A stretch of 20,528 bases of DNA from an uncultured Lachnospiraceae bacterium (GTDB lineage: Bacteria; Bacillota; Clostridia; Lachnospirales; Lachnospiraceae), in NCBI GenBank assembly GCA_910579495.1, contig CAJTVD010000068.1:1-20528 (forward strand). The letters are read 5' to 3'. This document shows positions 14,441 through 20,528 of this stretch, one piece after another; the stretch's first letter is position 1; each line of letters starts with the position of its first letter. Made by a program: the position numbers and the translations under genes. The notes beneath the pieces are model-generated. The model saw only the letters and a list, made by a program, of their open reading frames with translations, did not search any database and was not told where the DNA came from.

Positions 14441-15805
14441 TTATTGTTCTGCCAGCTGGAGTATTCTTTCCATATCGGCAATCAGTTCCCTGGAATAAAT
14501 TTCCGCTTCCCTGCAAATCTGTTCTGCTTTCTGGTAATCATCATTGTTTAATGCATTAATGGCATATGTGCCAAATTGATGGAATTTTTTGTGCTTGGCG
14601 CCCAGCCCGTTCCATATGGAAATTGCTTCCGGTATCTGTGGGGCCATAGCGTAGTAAAAATGTCCGAAGCCGCATTTGGAAGAATCCAGTTGCAGGGGCA
14701 TTACCGACTGCTCCTTAACCATTTTTTTCAGATTGTCAAGCCAGGTATGGTGGGCGGAAATGGCACTGCGCATATACTGTGCAAATTCCTTATTTTCCAG
14801 ATGGTAGAATGCGTCCTTGGCCATGGCGCCCATCTGTTTTACCGATTCATCCAGCGTTTTTTCGATATCTACCACCGGTTCTGCGGCTTTTTTCAACTCT
14901 ACGCTGACCTTGCGCATGAATTCCGTGCTGTCCGTTAACTGGTTTTCCATTTCAGTCATAGAGCTGCTGATTTCTTCACTGACAGCGGCAATGGAACTCA
15001 TGGCCTCACTGACCTGTGAAACGTGCCGGTGGTTTTCATTGTTAAGGTTCCAGACATTTCCAATCAGGTCTGTCATATTGCCAAGCGCGCTTATGGTATT
15101 TGCAGCGCTTTCCACACTTTTTTCGGAGGCACCTTTGATGCCTTCTACAAAACTGCGCATACTGGCAGTCAGTTTCTGGGTTTCCTCTGCCAGTGCCCGT
15201 ATTTCACCAGCCACAACTGAAAAGCCCCTGCCAGCTTCCCCGGCCCTGGCAGCCTCAATGGAAGCATTCAGGGAAAGCAGGTTTGTCTGCATGGACAGGG
15301 AATCAATACCTGAAATTACCTCACTCATACGCCCTATGACCTGGGTAAGCTCATCCATATCCCTCTGCATTTCCCTGGAGGCAGTGATGGTCTGGCCAGA
15401 GAGGTCTTTGATGGTAGTCAGTTCGTTCTGGCTGGTCTCTATTTTCTTGAAGACTTCCTCTGTTTGCTCGGAAACAGTTATGATAGTATTGGTCAGCTCT
15501 TCATGCTGGTTATTTGCCCTTCCGGACAGGGAAGAGGAACCGGAAGCACCAAAAATTGCCTCCGTTGCTTTCTCCACATTGTGGGAAATATCAATGATTT
15601 TTTCTGTCTGGTGCTGCATTGTAAGGTCAAGGGAACTGATCTGCATGACGGCTTTGATATTCTTTTCAAAAATTCCTGCAAACTGTTTCCTTCCGTTCAG
15701 CAGTCTTTGGTAAATATTTTTCAGCTCCGGCTCTTTGGAATAATCAGCCTCCGAAAGTTCTGAAACTGCCTTCATCAGCACTGCTTTTTTCTTTGCAATC
15801 GCCAT
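14441..15805 (-). CDS. Soluble methyl-accepting chemotaxis protein with C-terminal CZB zinc domain
   Basis: 454 residues with no transmembrane segment. Residues about 50-330 form a coiled-coil MCP signalling domain with the CheA/CheW-binding tip SLSMQTNLLSLNASIEAARA and GRGFSVVAGEIRALAEE. The C-terminus (about 340-454) is a chemoreceptor zinc-binding (CZB) domain: H352-H353-x-W355, K-C378-G-F-G-H382-F-Y-Y, then H405-x3-H409, giving the expected His/Cys ligand set. TlpD-like receptors of this layout sit in the cytoplasm and respond to zinc, oxidants or metabolic state. The ligand here is unknown. GAGG lies 7 bases before ATG 15805. There is no neighbouring che gene; it has its own promoter and shares the terminator at 14351-14393. 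Confidence 0.9.
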   Translation of the reverse strand: MAIAKKKAVLMKAVSELSEADYSKEPELKNIYQRLLNGRKQFAGIFEKNIKAVMQISSLDLTMQHQTEKIIDISHNVEKATEAIFGASGSSSLSGRANNQHEELTNTIITVSEQTEEVFKKIETSQNELTTIKDLSGQTITASREMQRDMDELTQVIGRMSEVISGIDSLSMQTNLLSLNASIEAARAGEAGRGFSVVAGEIRALAEETQKLTASMRSFVEGIKGASEKSVESAANTISALGNMTDLIGNVWNLNNENHRHVSQVSEAMSSIAAVSEEISSSMTEMENQLTDSTEFMRKVSVELKKAAEPVVDIEKTLDESVKQMGAMAKDAFYHLENKEFAQYMRSAISAHHTWLDNLKKMVKEQSVMPLQLDSSKCGFGHFYYAMAPQIPEAISIWNGLGAKHKKFHQFGTYAINALNNDDYQKAEQICREAEIYSRELIADMERILQLAEQ

Positions 15806-15923
15806 AGTAATACCTCGTTTTCTGTTAATGTGAATATTGGCCCAGCGGCAATTTTTATGCTTCCTTAAGGGCTTTCCTTAATTCATCAAATGCCAACACA
15901 TTTAACGTTTTCATACTATTTCT

Positions 15924-15952
15924 ATCATAAAGAATTTTCTCTTTTTTTGCAA
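15924..15952 (-). promoter_or_regulatory. Promoter of the soluble chemoreceptor gene
   Basis: On the minus strand, TTGCAA (15952-15947), a 17-base spacer and TATGAT (15929-15924) fit a housekeeping promoter with a start near 15917. The leader of about 110 bases holds a 19-codon open frame (15914-15855) that begins almost at the start site. I see no sigma-D flagellar-type promoter. Confidence 0.55.
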
Positions 15953-16007
15953 CAAGAATATTAAGAAATATTTTTAGCGGCATAGTTCTTCTGCAAGGGG
16001 ATGCGTA

Positions 16008-16036
16008 TAAAAAGCGCCGGTACAAATGGTACCGGC
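16008..16036 (-). terminator. Terminator downstream of the glycogen debranching gene
   Basis: On the minus strand, a perfect 8-bp stem GCCGGTAC/GTACCGGC with a 5-base loop is followed by GC and T5 (16013-16009). It lies about 170 bases beyond the debranching enzyme stop. It may end that message or a separate small RNA from the structured stretch next to it. Confidence 0.7.
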
Positions 16037-16074
16037 TTCTATACATGATCAGAAAAAGACTGTTGTTTTTTGTC

Positions 16075-16136
16075 GAAGCCGGTCAGCGCCCAAAGCAGCG
16101 CCGGCGGCTTCATTTGATGGTATTATCATATAATAC
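16075..16136. other. Structured intergenic stretch downstream of glgX
   Basis: Two inverted repeats lie between the glgX stop and its distant terminator: GAAGCCG/CGGCTTC (16075-16081 and 16105-16111), enclosing two AGCGCC copies, and a 17-base AT palindrome GTATTAT-CAT-ATAATAC (16120-16136). No gene of convincing quality lies in 15806-16203. The stretch could be a long 3' untranslated region or a small RNA; no clear promoter supports the latter. Confidence 0.35.
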
Positions 16137-16203
16137 AAATGTGTATAAAGTGTTTCAGAAAAAGAAAGAAACTATAAAGAAAATCTAAAGATAAATTAAC
16201 TGG

Positions 16204-18336
16204 TTAAATTCCCCTTCCGGTGAATACTGCCACAGAGCGGGGGCGCATGATAAATTCATGGTCGATCCGCGTCTCATCCCCTTCAGGATAGTAGTAGCGT
16301 CCCTGGCCGTCGCCCCAGGTATTGGCGCTTAAATACCATGCTGTGCGGAGGTTAAGCCAGGGGAGGGTGATCCTTACATCTTCCCAGTGGGTGTTAACCG
16401 ATACATAAACCAGGTCGTCTTTTCCCGTATCCGGATTGTAACCTGCAAAACTTACAGAGAACGTTTTGGCATCCCGGGGAATGGTCATTTCTTCTGCATT
16501 GATGTTGTGGATATGGAGCGGTTCCATGCCGCAGACAGCATTGGGCAGTTTCTGGCGGATAACAGGGTGTTTATGGCGGTAGGCAATCATAAACTTGAAA
16601 AATTCAAAAAGCTCACGGTTGTCTTTAAGCTGGTCCCAGTTAAGCCAGGAGATTTCATTGTCCTGGCAATAGGCATTGTTGTTGCCGTCCTGGGAATTGG
16701 CAAATTCATCCCCTGCCAGGAACATAGGTGTCCCCCGGCTGCACATCAAAACAGCACAGGCGTTGCGTATCATGCGGAAACGCAGTTCCAGTACAACGGG
16801 GTCTTTGGTATCGCCCTCAATGCCGCAGTTCCAGCTCCTGTTGTCATTTGCACCGTCGGTATTGTTCCATCCATTATCCTCATTATGCTTTTCGTTGTAG
16901 GAATAGAGGTCATAGAGAGTGAACCCGTCATGGCAGGTAAGAAAATTAACACAGGAATTATATCCTGCATAATTGCCATTGTTATCGGAATAATATCCGC
17001 CATATAAATCGCCGGAACCGGAAATGCTCCAGGCAGCATCATGGGCATGCCAGAAGTCGCCTTTCAAAAAAGCCCGCAGGGCATCCCGGTAACGCCCGTT
17101 CCATTCGGCCCAGCGTTTGCTTGCAGGAAATTTCCCCACCTGGTACATACCTCCGGCATCCCAGGCCTCCGCGATCAGTTTCACATTACGCAGCACGGGG
17201 TCTGATGCCAGTAATTCCAAAAGGGGCGGGTTATTTAAAGGTGACCCGTCCTCATTCCGCCCAAGGATGCTGGCAAGGTCAAACCGGAAGCCGTCAATGC
17301 GGTAGCTTACTGTCCAGTAGCGCAGGCATTCCAGGATCATCAGCCGGACGATGGGATGGTTGCAGTTTAAGGTATTGCCGCAGCCGCTGAAATTGTAATA
17401 GTTGCCGTTTGGTGTGAGCATATAATAAACTTTGTTGTCAAAGCCCTTAAAGCAGAAGGTGGGGCCTTTTTCGTTTCCCTCCGCGGTATGGTTAAACACC
17501 ACATCCAGAATCACTTCAATGCCATTATCATGGAATGCCTTAATCAGTTTTTTCAGTTCTGTGCCTTCCTGGTTGTATTCATCAGCAGAAATGTAACTTG
17601 TATTGGGGGCAAAAAAGCCCACCGTGTTATAGCCCCAGTAATCCAGCAGGATTTTGCCCCCTGCTTCCCGGGAATTCATTGTTTCATCGAATTCAAAAAT
17701 AGGCATCAGCTCCACCGCATTAATGCCAAGCTCTTTTAGATAAGGAATTTTTTCCATTAATCCGGCAAAAGTCCCCCTGTGGGTTACACCGGAAGAAGGG
17801 TGGAAGGTAAAGCCGCGGACATGCAGTTCGTAGATGATAAGATCGCTCATAGTGCGGGTAGACTGGGGGGCAGCGCCCCAGTCAAAAACATCCCTCACCA
17901 CACGGGCATGGTACTCCCCGGACTTTTGGCTGCCCCAGGCCCTTTGGCCGGCAACAGACCTGGCATAAGGGTCAAGAAGAGTGGCCTGAGGGTTGAAAAC
18001 CAGTCCCTTTTCCGGGAGATAAGGCCCATCTATCTGATAGGCGTATTCAAATTCTTCTATATCCAGGCCAAATACAATCATGGAATAGACGTCCCCTATT
18101 TTGTAGGCTTCGGGAAAAGGGAGTTTTGCGTATGGCTCCTGCGCATCCCGGTGGAAAAGGAGAAGGGTGCAGGAAGACCCGTATTGGGTGTGGACTGTAA
18201 AGTTTACTCCTACAGGGAGCATCATGGCACCGTGGACATCAAATAAACCGGGACGGACAGGAAAACCTTCAATTTCCGCCATGGGGGTAAGGGATGAATG
18301 AATTTCCGGAACATATTTTTGCGTATAAAGTTTCAA
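16204..18336 (-). CDS. glgX: Glycogen debranching enzyme, GlgX/isoamylase type (GH13)
   Basis: 710 residues. It hydrolyses alpha-1,6 branches of glycogen or limit dextrins in the cytoplasm. An N-terminal CBM48-like domain (about 20-130: PVRPGLFDVHGA to YAYQIDGPYLPEKG) comes before the GH13 barrel. The conserved regions are DVVFNHT at 278-284, GFRFDLAS with the nucleophile D353, EAWD with acid/base E390, and CHD with D470. A beta-sheet C-terminal domain ends the protein. I place the start at TTG 18336: GGAGG (18347-18343) lies 6 bases upstream and the protein begins KLYTQKY. The frame stays open to a TTG at 18402, but that start has no ribosome site. No glycogen synthase or phosphorylase is nearby. 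It has its own promoter and a leader with an early terminator. Confidence 0.93.
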   Translation of the reverse strand: MKLYTQKYVPEIHSSLTPMAEIEGFPVRPGLFDVHGAMMLPVGVNFTVHTQYGSSCTLLLFHRDAQEPYAKLPFPEAYKIGDVYSMIVFGLDIEEFEYAYQIDGPYLPEKGLVFNPQATLLDPYARSVAGQRAWGSQKSGEYHARVVRDVFDWGAAPQSTRTMSDLIIYELHVRGFTFHPSSGVTHRGTFAGLMEKIPYLKELGINAVELMPIFEFDETMNSREAGGKILLDYWGYNTVGFFAPNTSYISADEYNQEGTELKKLIKAFHDNGIEVILDVVFNHTAEGNEKGPTFCFKGFDNKVYYMLTPNGNYYNFSGCGNTLNCNHPIVRLMILECLRYWTVSYRIDGFRFDLASILGRNEDGSPLNNPPLLELLASDPVLRNVKLIAEAWDAGGMYQVGKFPASKRWAEWNGRYRDALRAFLKGDFWHAHDAAWSISGSGDLYGGYYSDNNGNYAGYNSCVNFLTCHDGFTLYDLYSYNEKHNEDNGWNNTDGANDNRSWNCGIEGDTKDPVVLELRFRMIRNACAVLMCSRGTPMFLAGDEFANSQDGNNNAYCQDNEISWLNWDQLKDNRELFEFFKFMIAYRHKHPVIRQKLPNAVCGMEPLHIHNINAEEMTIPRDAKTFSVSFAGYNPDTGKDDLVYVSVNTHWEDVRITLPWLNLRTAWYLSANTWGDGQGRYYYPEGDETRIDHEFIMRPRSVAVFTGRGI

Positions 18337-18434
18337 GGCCTGCCTCCTTTTTTGAGGGAATATAATTGATGTGTAATAAGGTCTCACGGCAGTTCTAAAC
18401 AAACGCCGTCACGCTCCGCGAGCCGGCTTATTGT

Positions 18435-18487
18435 AAAAAAATACCGCCGGATGATGGAGGCACACACGCCCCAGCAGCCCGACGGTA
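18435..18487 (-). terminator. Candidate attenuator terminator at the 5' end of the glgX message
   Basis: On the minus strand, TACCGTCGG (18487-18479) pairs with CCGGCGGTA (18450-18442), 9 bp with one G-U, and T7 follows (18441-18435). The first arm lies right at the predicted transcription start. CCGGC of the 3' arm can instead pair with GCCGG (18427-18423), a possible antiterminator. Two more small stems follow (GCTC/GAGC and ACGGC/GCCGT) before the ribosome site. No known riboswitch class is recognised. Confidence 0.5.
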
Positions 18488-18494
18488 TGAAAAC

Positions 18495-18523
18495 AGTATA
18501 AGGGAAACAGTGGAAAAATGCAA
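18495..18523 (-). promoter_or_regulatory. Promoter of glgX
   Basis: On the minus strand, TTGCAT (18523-18518), a 17-base spacer and TATACT (18500-18495) predict a start near 18488, about 150 bases before the TTG start codon. It is divergent from the chemoreceptor promoter at 18591-18619. Confidence 0.65.
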
Positions 18524-18590
18524 TATGGAAAATAACCCCAATCCTGGCTGAGACAGAAAACCAGTAAATAAATGACATTAAAAAAATAAA

Positions 18591-18619
18591 TAGACAGACT
18601 GGCAATTATCTATTATAAT
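18591..18619 (+). promoter_or_regulatory. Promoter of the membrane chemoreceptor gene
   Basis: TAGACA (18591-18596), a 17-base spacer and a perfect TATAAT (18614-18619) predict a start near 18626 and a leader of about 108 bases. No sigma-D type box is seen. About 68 bases separate it from the divergent glgX promoter. Confidence 0.7.
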
Positions 18620-18734
18620 CTAACTTGAAAGTACAATAAACTATCATATTTTAAATAACCTGTCCTGCCATAGGGAATTCGGCTCTGCAAAGATGAAGGC
18701 TGTGGTTGTTTATGATGAAGAATAGGGGATGAAA

Positions 18735-20483
18735 ATGAAAAACTTAAAAATTGGAATCAAATTAATCACCACATTTATGCTCATCATTTTATTGTTTTGC
18801 ATAACCGTGGCAGCGGCAATGTATGGATTAAGGGAAAATGCGGAGAGATATTCTGAGTTCTATAATGTAGATTATCAGGTTTCCAACAAAGTGATGGAAA
18901 TGCGCCGCGGGCTGCAGATTATTGTGAAAGACTTGTCTTTTATTACCATTGCAGGTGACGATGAAAAGAGTGCAGGATATTTAAGCGATTTACAGAAGGA
19001 ACTGGCACTCCTGGAAGAAAACGCAACCTGGCTGTTTGGGAACTTTACAGGGGACCAGGCGCTTTTGGATGCCTTTGCCGGTGATGTTACCCAGGCTGTG
19101 GACATGCAGCAGGCGGTCCTTGATATGGTGGGGGAAGATACTGCCAAAGCCCAGGACCTGCTTTTGGACGAATACCAGCCTTTGGTAGAGGAAGCAGTAG
19201 AATCATTAATACAAATCAGTAATGCTTCTGAGGAAGGGGCCAGGGCAAGTTTCCTGAAAACCTCAGAACTTCAGGAATTATTGGAATATGCCCTGCTTGC
19301 CCTGGCGGGAGGGGCGCTGGTGATTACCATTATTGTTTCCCTGTACCTGACAGGGAGCATTACCAAGCCTCTGCACCAGCTGGAAGCATCAGCCAGGAAA
19401 ATTGTAGAAGGCGATTTTAAGATTTCGGTTTCCTATAAATCGAAAGATGAGCTGGGCTGCCTGGCAGAAGCGTTCAGGAATATGACAGCCATATTGGAGA
19501 CAGTGATTGAGGATGCCTCCATGATTTTAAGCGAGATGGCGGATGGTAATTTTGATGTGCGTACACGGGCAGAAGAGCGGTATGTCGGGAGTTTCCAGAA
19601 CCTGCTTACATCCATACGCAGGCTCAACCGGGATATGAGCATAACATTAGGGCAGATTAACCAGAGCGCTGACCAGGTATCTTCAGGTTCCAGCCAGGTG
19701 TCTGATGGTGCCCAGGCCCTTGCCCAGGGAGCCACAGAGCAGGCATCCGCAGTGGAAGAGCTTGCCGCCACTATTGCAGGCATTTCCAGGCAGGTGAAGG
19801 AAACTGCTGAAAATGCGGCGGAAGCCAGAAGGCAGTCAAGCAATGCAGGCGGGGAAGTGGAGGAATGTAACAGGCAGATGCGGGATATGATGTCGGCAAT
19901 GGAAGAAATTGCCCGTACCTCCAACCAGATCAGCAAGATTATCAAGACCATAGAGGATATTGCGTTCCAGACAAATATTCTGGCATTGAACGCTTCTGTG
20001 GAAGCGTCAAGGGCAGGGGCTGCAGGCAAAGGGTTTTCGGTAGTTGCAGATGAAGTCCGCACCCTTGCAAGCAAGAGCTCCGAAGCTTCCAAAAATACTG
20101 CGGAACTGATAGAAAGCTCCATTGAGGCGGTAGCCCGGGGGACACAGATTGCAGATACCACTGCCCAGTTCTTATCAAAGGTAGTGGAGGAAGTGCATGT
20201 GGCGGCGGATAAAGTAGATATGATTGCAGATGCCGCTACAGAACAGGCCGGTGCGGTAGAACAGGTTACCATGGGCGTAGACCAGATTTCCAGCGTTGTC
20301 CAGACAAATTCCGCTACAGCGCAGGAGAGCGCCGCAGCCAGCCAGGAATTATCCAGCCAGGCGGATATGCTGAAAAACCTTGTGGCAAAATTCAACCTCC
20401 GTGCAGAATATGCGTCAGGTAATGCAGGCGGATATGGGAATTCCTACAGAAATGATGCTTACAATAGTATCAGCTTAGATTAG
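18735..20483 (+). CDS. Membrane methyl-accepting chemotaxis protein (4HB sensor, HAMP)
   Basis: 582 residues. TM1 lies at about 8-30 (IKLITTFMLIILLFCITVAAA), and an extracellular four-helix-bundle-like sensor of about 155 residues follows. TM2 is at about 185-208 (LLALAGGALVITIIVSLYL), followed by a HAMP domain with SITKPLHQLEASA and a second HAMP-like stretch (MADGNFDVRT). The long signalling coiled coil carries the kinase-contact tip IEDIAFQTNILALNASVEAS and GKGFSVVADEVRTLASKS. The acidic sensor suggests a small soluble or charged ligand, unidentified. I chose the ATG at 18735 because AGGGG ends 6 bases before it; the ATG at 18729 abuts that site. No CheR pentapeptide tether is seen at the C-terminus. 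The last 45 bases after the stop show nothing recognisable. Confidence 0.93.
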   Translation: MKNLKIGIKLITTFMLIILLFCITVAAAMYGLRENAERYSEFYNVDYQVSNKVMEMRRGLQIIVKDLSFITIAGDDEKSAGYLSDLQKELALLEENATWLFGNFTGDQALLDAFAGDVTQAVDMQQAVLDMVGEDTAKAQDLLLDEYQPLVEEAVESLIQISNASEEGARASFLKTSELQELLEYALLALAGGALVITIIVSLYLTGSITKPLHQLEASARKIVEGDFKISVSYKSKDELGCLAEAFRNMTAILETVIEDASMILSEMADGNFDVRTRAEERYVGSFQNLLTSIRRLNRDMSITLGQINQSADQVSSGSSQVSDGAQALAQGATEQASAVEELAATIAGISRQVKETAENAAEARRQSSNAGGEVEECNRQMRDMMSAMEEIARTSNQISKIIKTIEDIAFQTNILALNASVEASRAGAAGKGFSVVADEVRTLASKSSEASKNTAELIESSIEAVARGTQIADTTAQFLSKVVEEVHVAADKVDMIADAATEQAGAVEQVTMGVDQISSVVQTNSATAQESAAASQELSSQADMLKNLVAKFNLRAEYASGNAGGYGNSYRNDAYNSISLD

Positions 20484-20528
20484 TAATAATGGCGATTGCA
20501 CAAATTATCACCTAAAAAACGGATGCCA

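Noticed and set aside
14817..15713. Long plus-strand open frame (298 codons) antisense to the soluble chemoreceptor gene
   Set aside because: It mirrors the codon pattern of the minus-strand gene, is Ser/Leu/Val-rich without domain motifs and has no ribosome site or promoter.
18384..18605. Hydrophobic minus-strand frame of 73 codons upstream of glgX
   Set aside because: It overlaps the glgX promoter and leader terminator and has no ribosome site.
18620..18734. Sigma-D flagellar promoter or cyclic-di-GMP riboswitch before the membrane chemoreceptor
   Set aside because: No GCCGATAA-type -10 and no recognisable riboswitch core; a housekeeping promoter lies further upstream.
19433..20395. Long minus-strand open frame (320 codons) antisense to the membrane chemoreceptor gene
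   Set aside because: The opposite strand carries a complete, well-recognised receptor; this frame is low-complexity Ala/Ser/Thr-rich sequence.
1..20528. CRISPR array, toxin-antitoxin pair, phage or defence cluster
   Set aside because: No regularly spaced direct repeats and no genes with such motifs were seen; the content is metabolic, chemotaxis and sporulation genes.

Overview
This window looks like the chromosome of an anaerobic, spore-forming, motile Gram-positive bacterium of the Clostridia, most likely a Lachnospiraceae-type organism. The reasons are an oxygen-sensitive class III ribonucleotide reductase with its activase, a GerA/SpoVAF-type spore germination protein, two chemoreceptors, strong AGGAGG-type ribosome binding sites and Firmicutes-style -35/-10 promoters. 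I see no rRNA, tRNA, CRISPR array, transposase or phage gene. This is mostly core-like chromosome rather than an island.

Layout. (a) 1-2147, minus: the first 715 codons of a secreted repeat protein that runs off the left edge, with a clear promoter at 2200-2228. (b) 2148-2486: divergent control region with a perfect 24-bp inverted repeat and a hairpin-rich leader. (c) 2487-6087, plus: cytidine deaminase, an MTA/SAH-deaminase-type amidohydrolase and a membrane-anchored MutS-like ATPase. (d) 6181-6339, plus: a 52-residue single-span membrane protein with its own promoter and a perfect terminator. (e) 6455-9398, plus: a YjjG-like HAD phosphatase overlapping a WYL regulator, then, after a very strong hairpin, a DapL-like aminotransferase. 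(f) 9433-12739, plus: a dNTP-supply operon, nrdD-nrdG-dut, behind a near-consensus promoter and two NrdR-like boxes. (g) 12835-14253, plus: the SpoVAF-like gene, which appears to have a forespore sigma-G promoter built into the nrd operon terminator. (h) 14441-15805, minus: a soluble chemoreceptor with a zinc-binding CZB domain. (i) 16204-18336, minus: a glycogen debranching enzyme starting at TTG, with a promoter and an apparent attenuator in its leader. (j) 18735-20483, plus: a membrane chemoreceptor.

How the parts relate. Several genes deal with nucleotide salvage, sanitation and dNTP supply (cytidine deaminase, MTA/SAH deaminase, YjjG-like nucleotidase, NrdD/NrdG, dUTPase), although they lie in separate transcription units. 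The two chemoreceptors flank the glycogen debranching gene but have their own promoters.

The most interesting signals are regulatory. They are the terminator/Shine-Dalgarno/sigma-G overlap before the germination gene, the NrdR box pair at 31-bp spacing, the terminator at the very 5' end of the glgX transcript, and the G-rich hairpin with alternative pairings before the aminotransferase. I did not find a clearly new multi-gene system.
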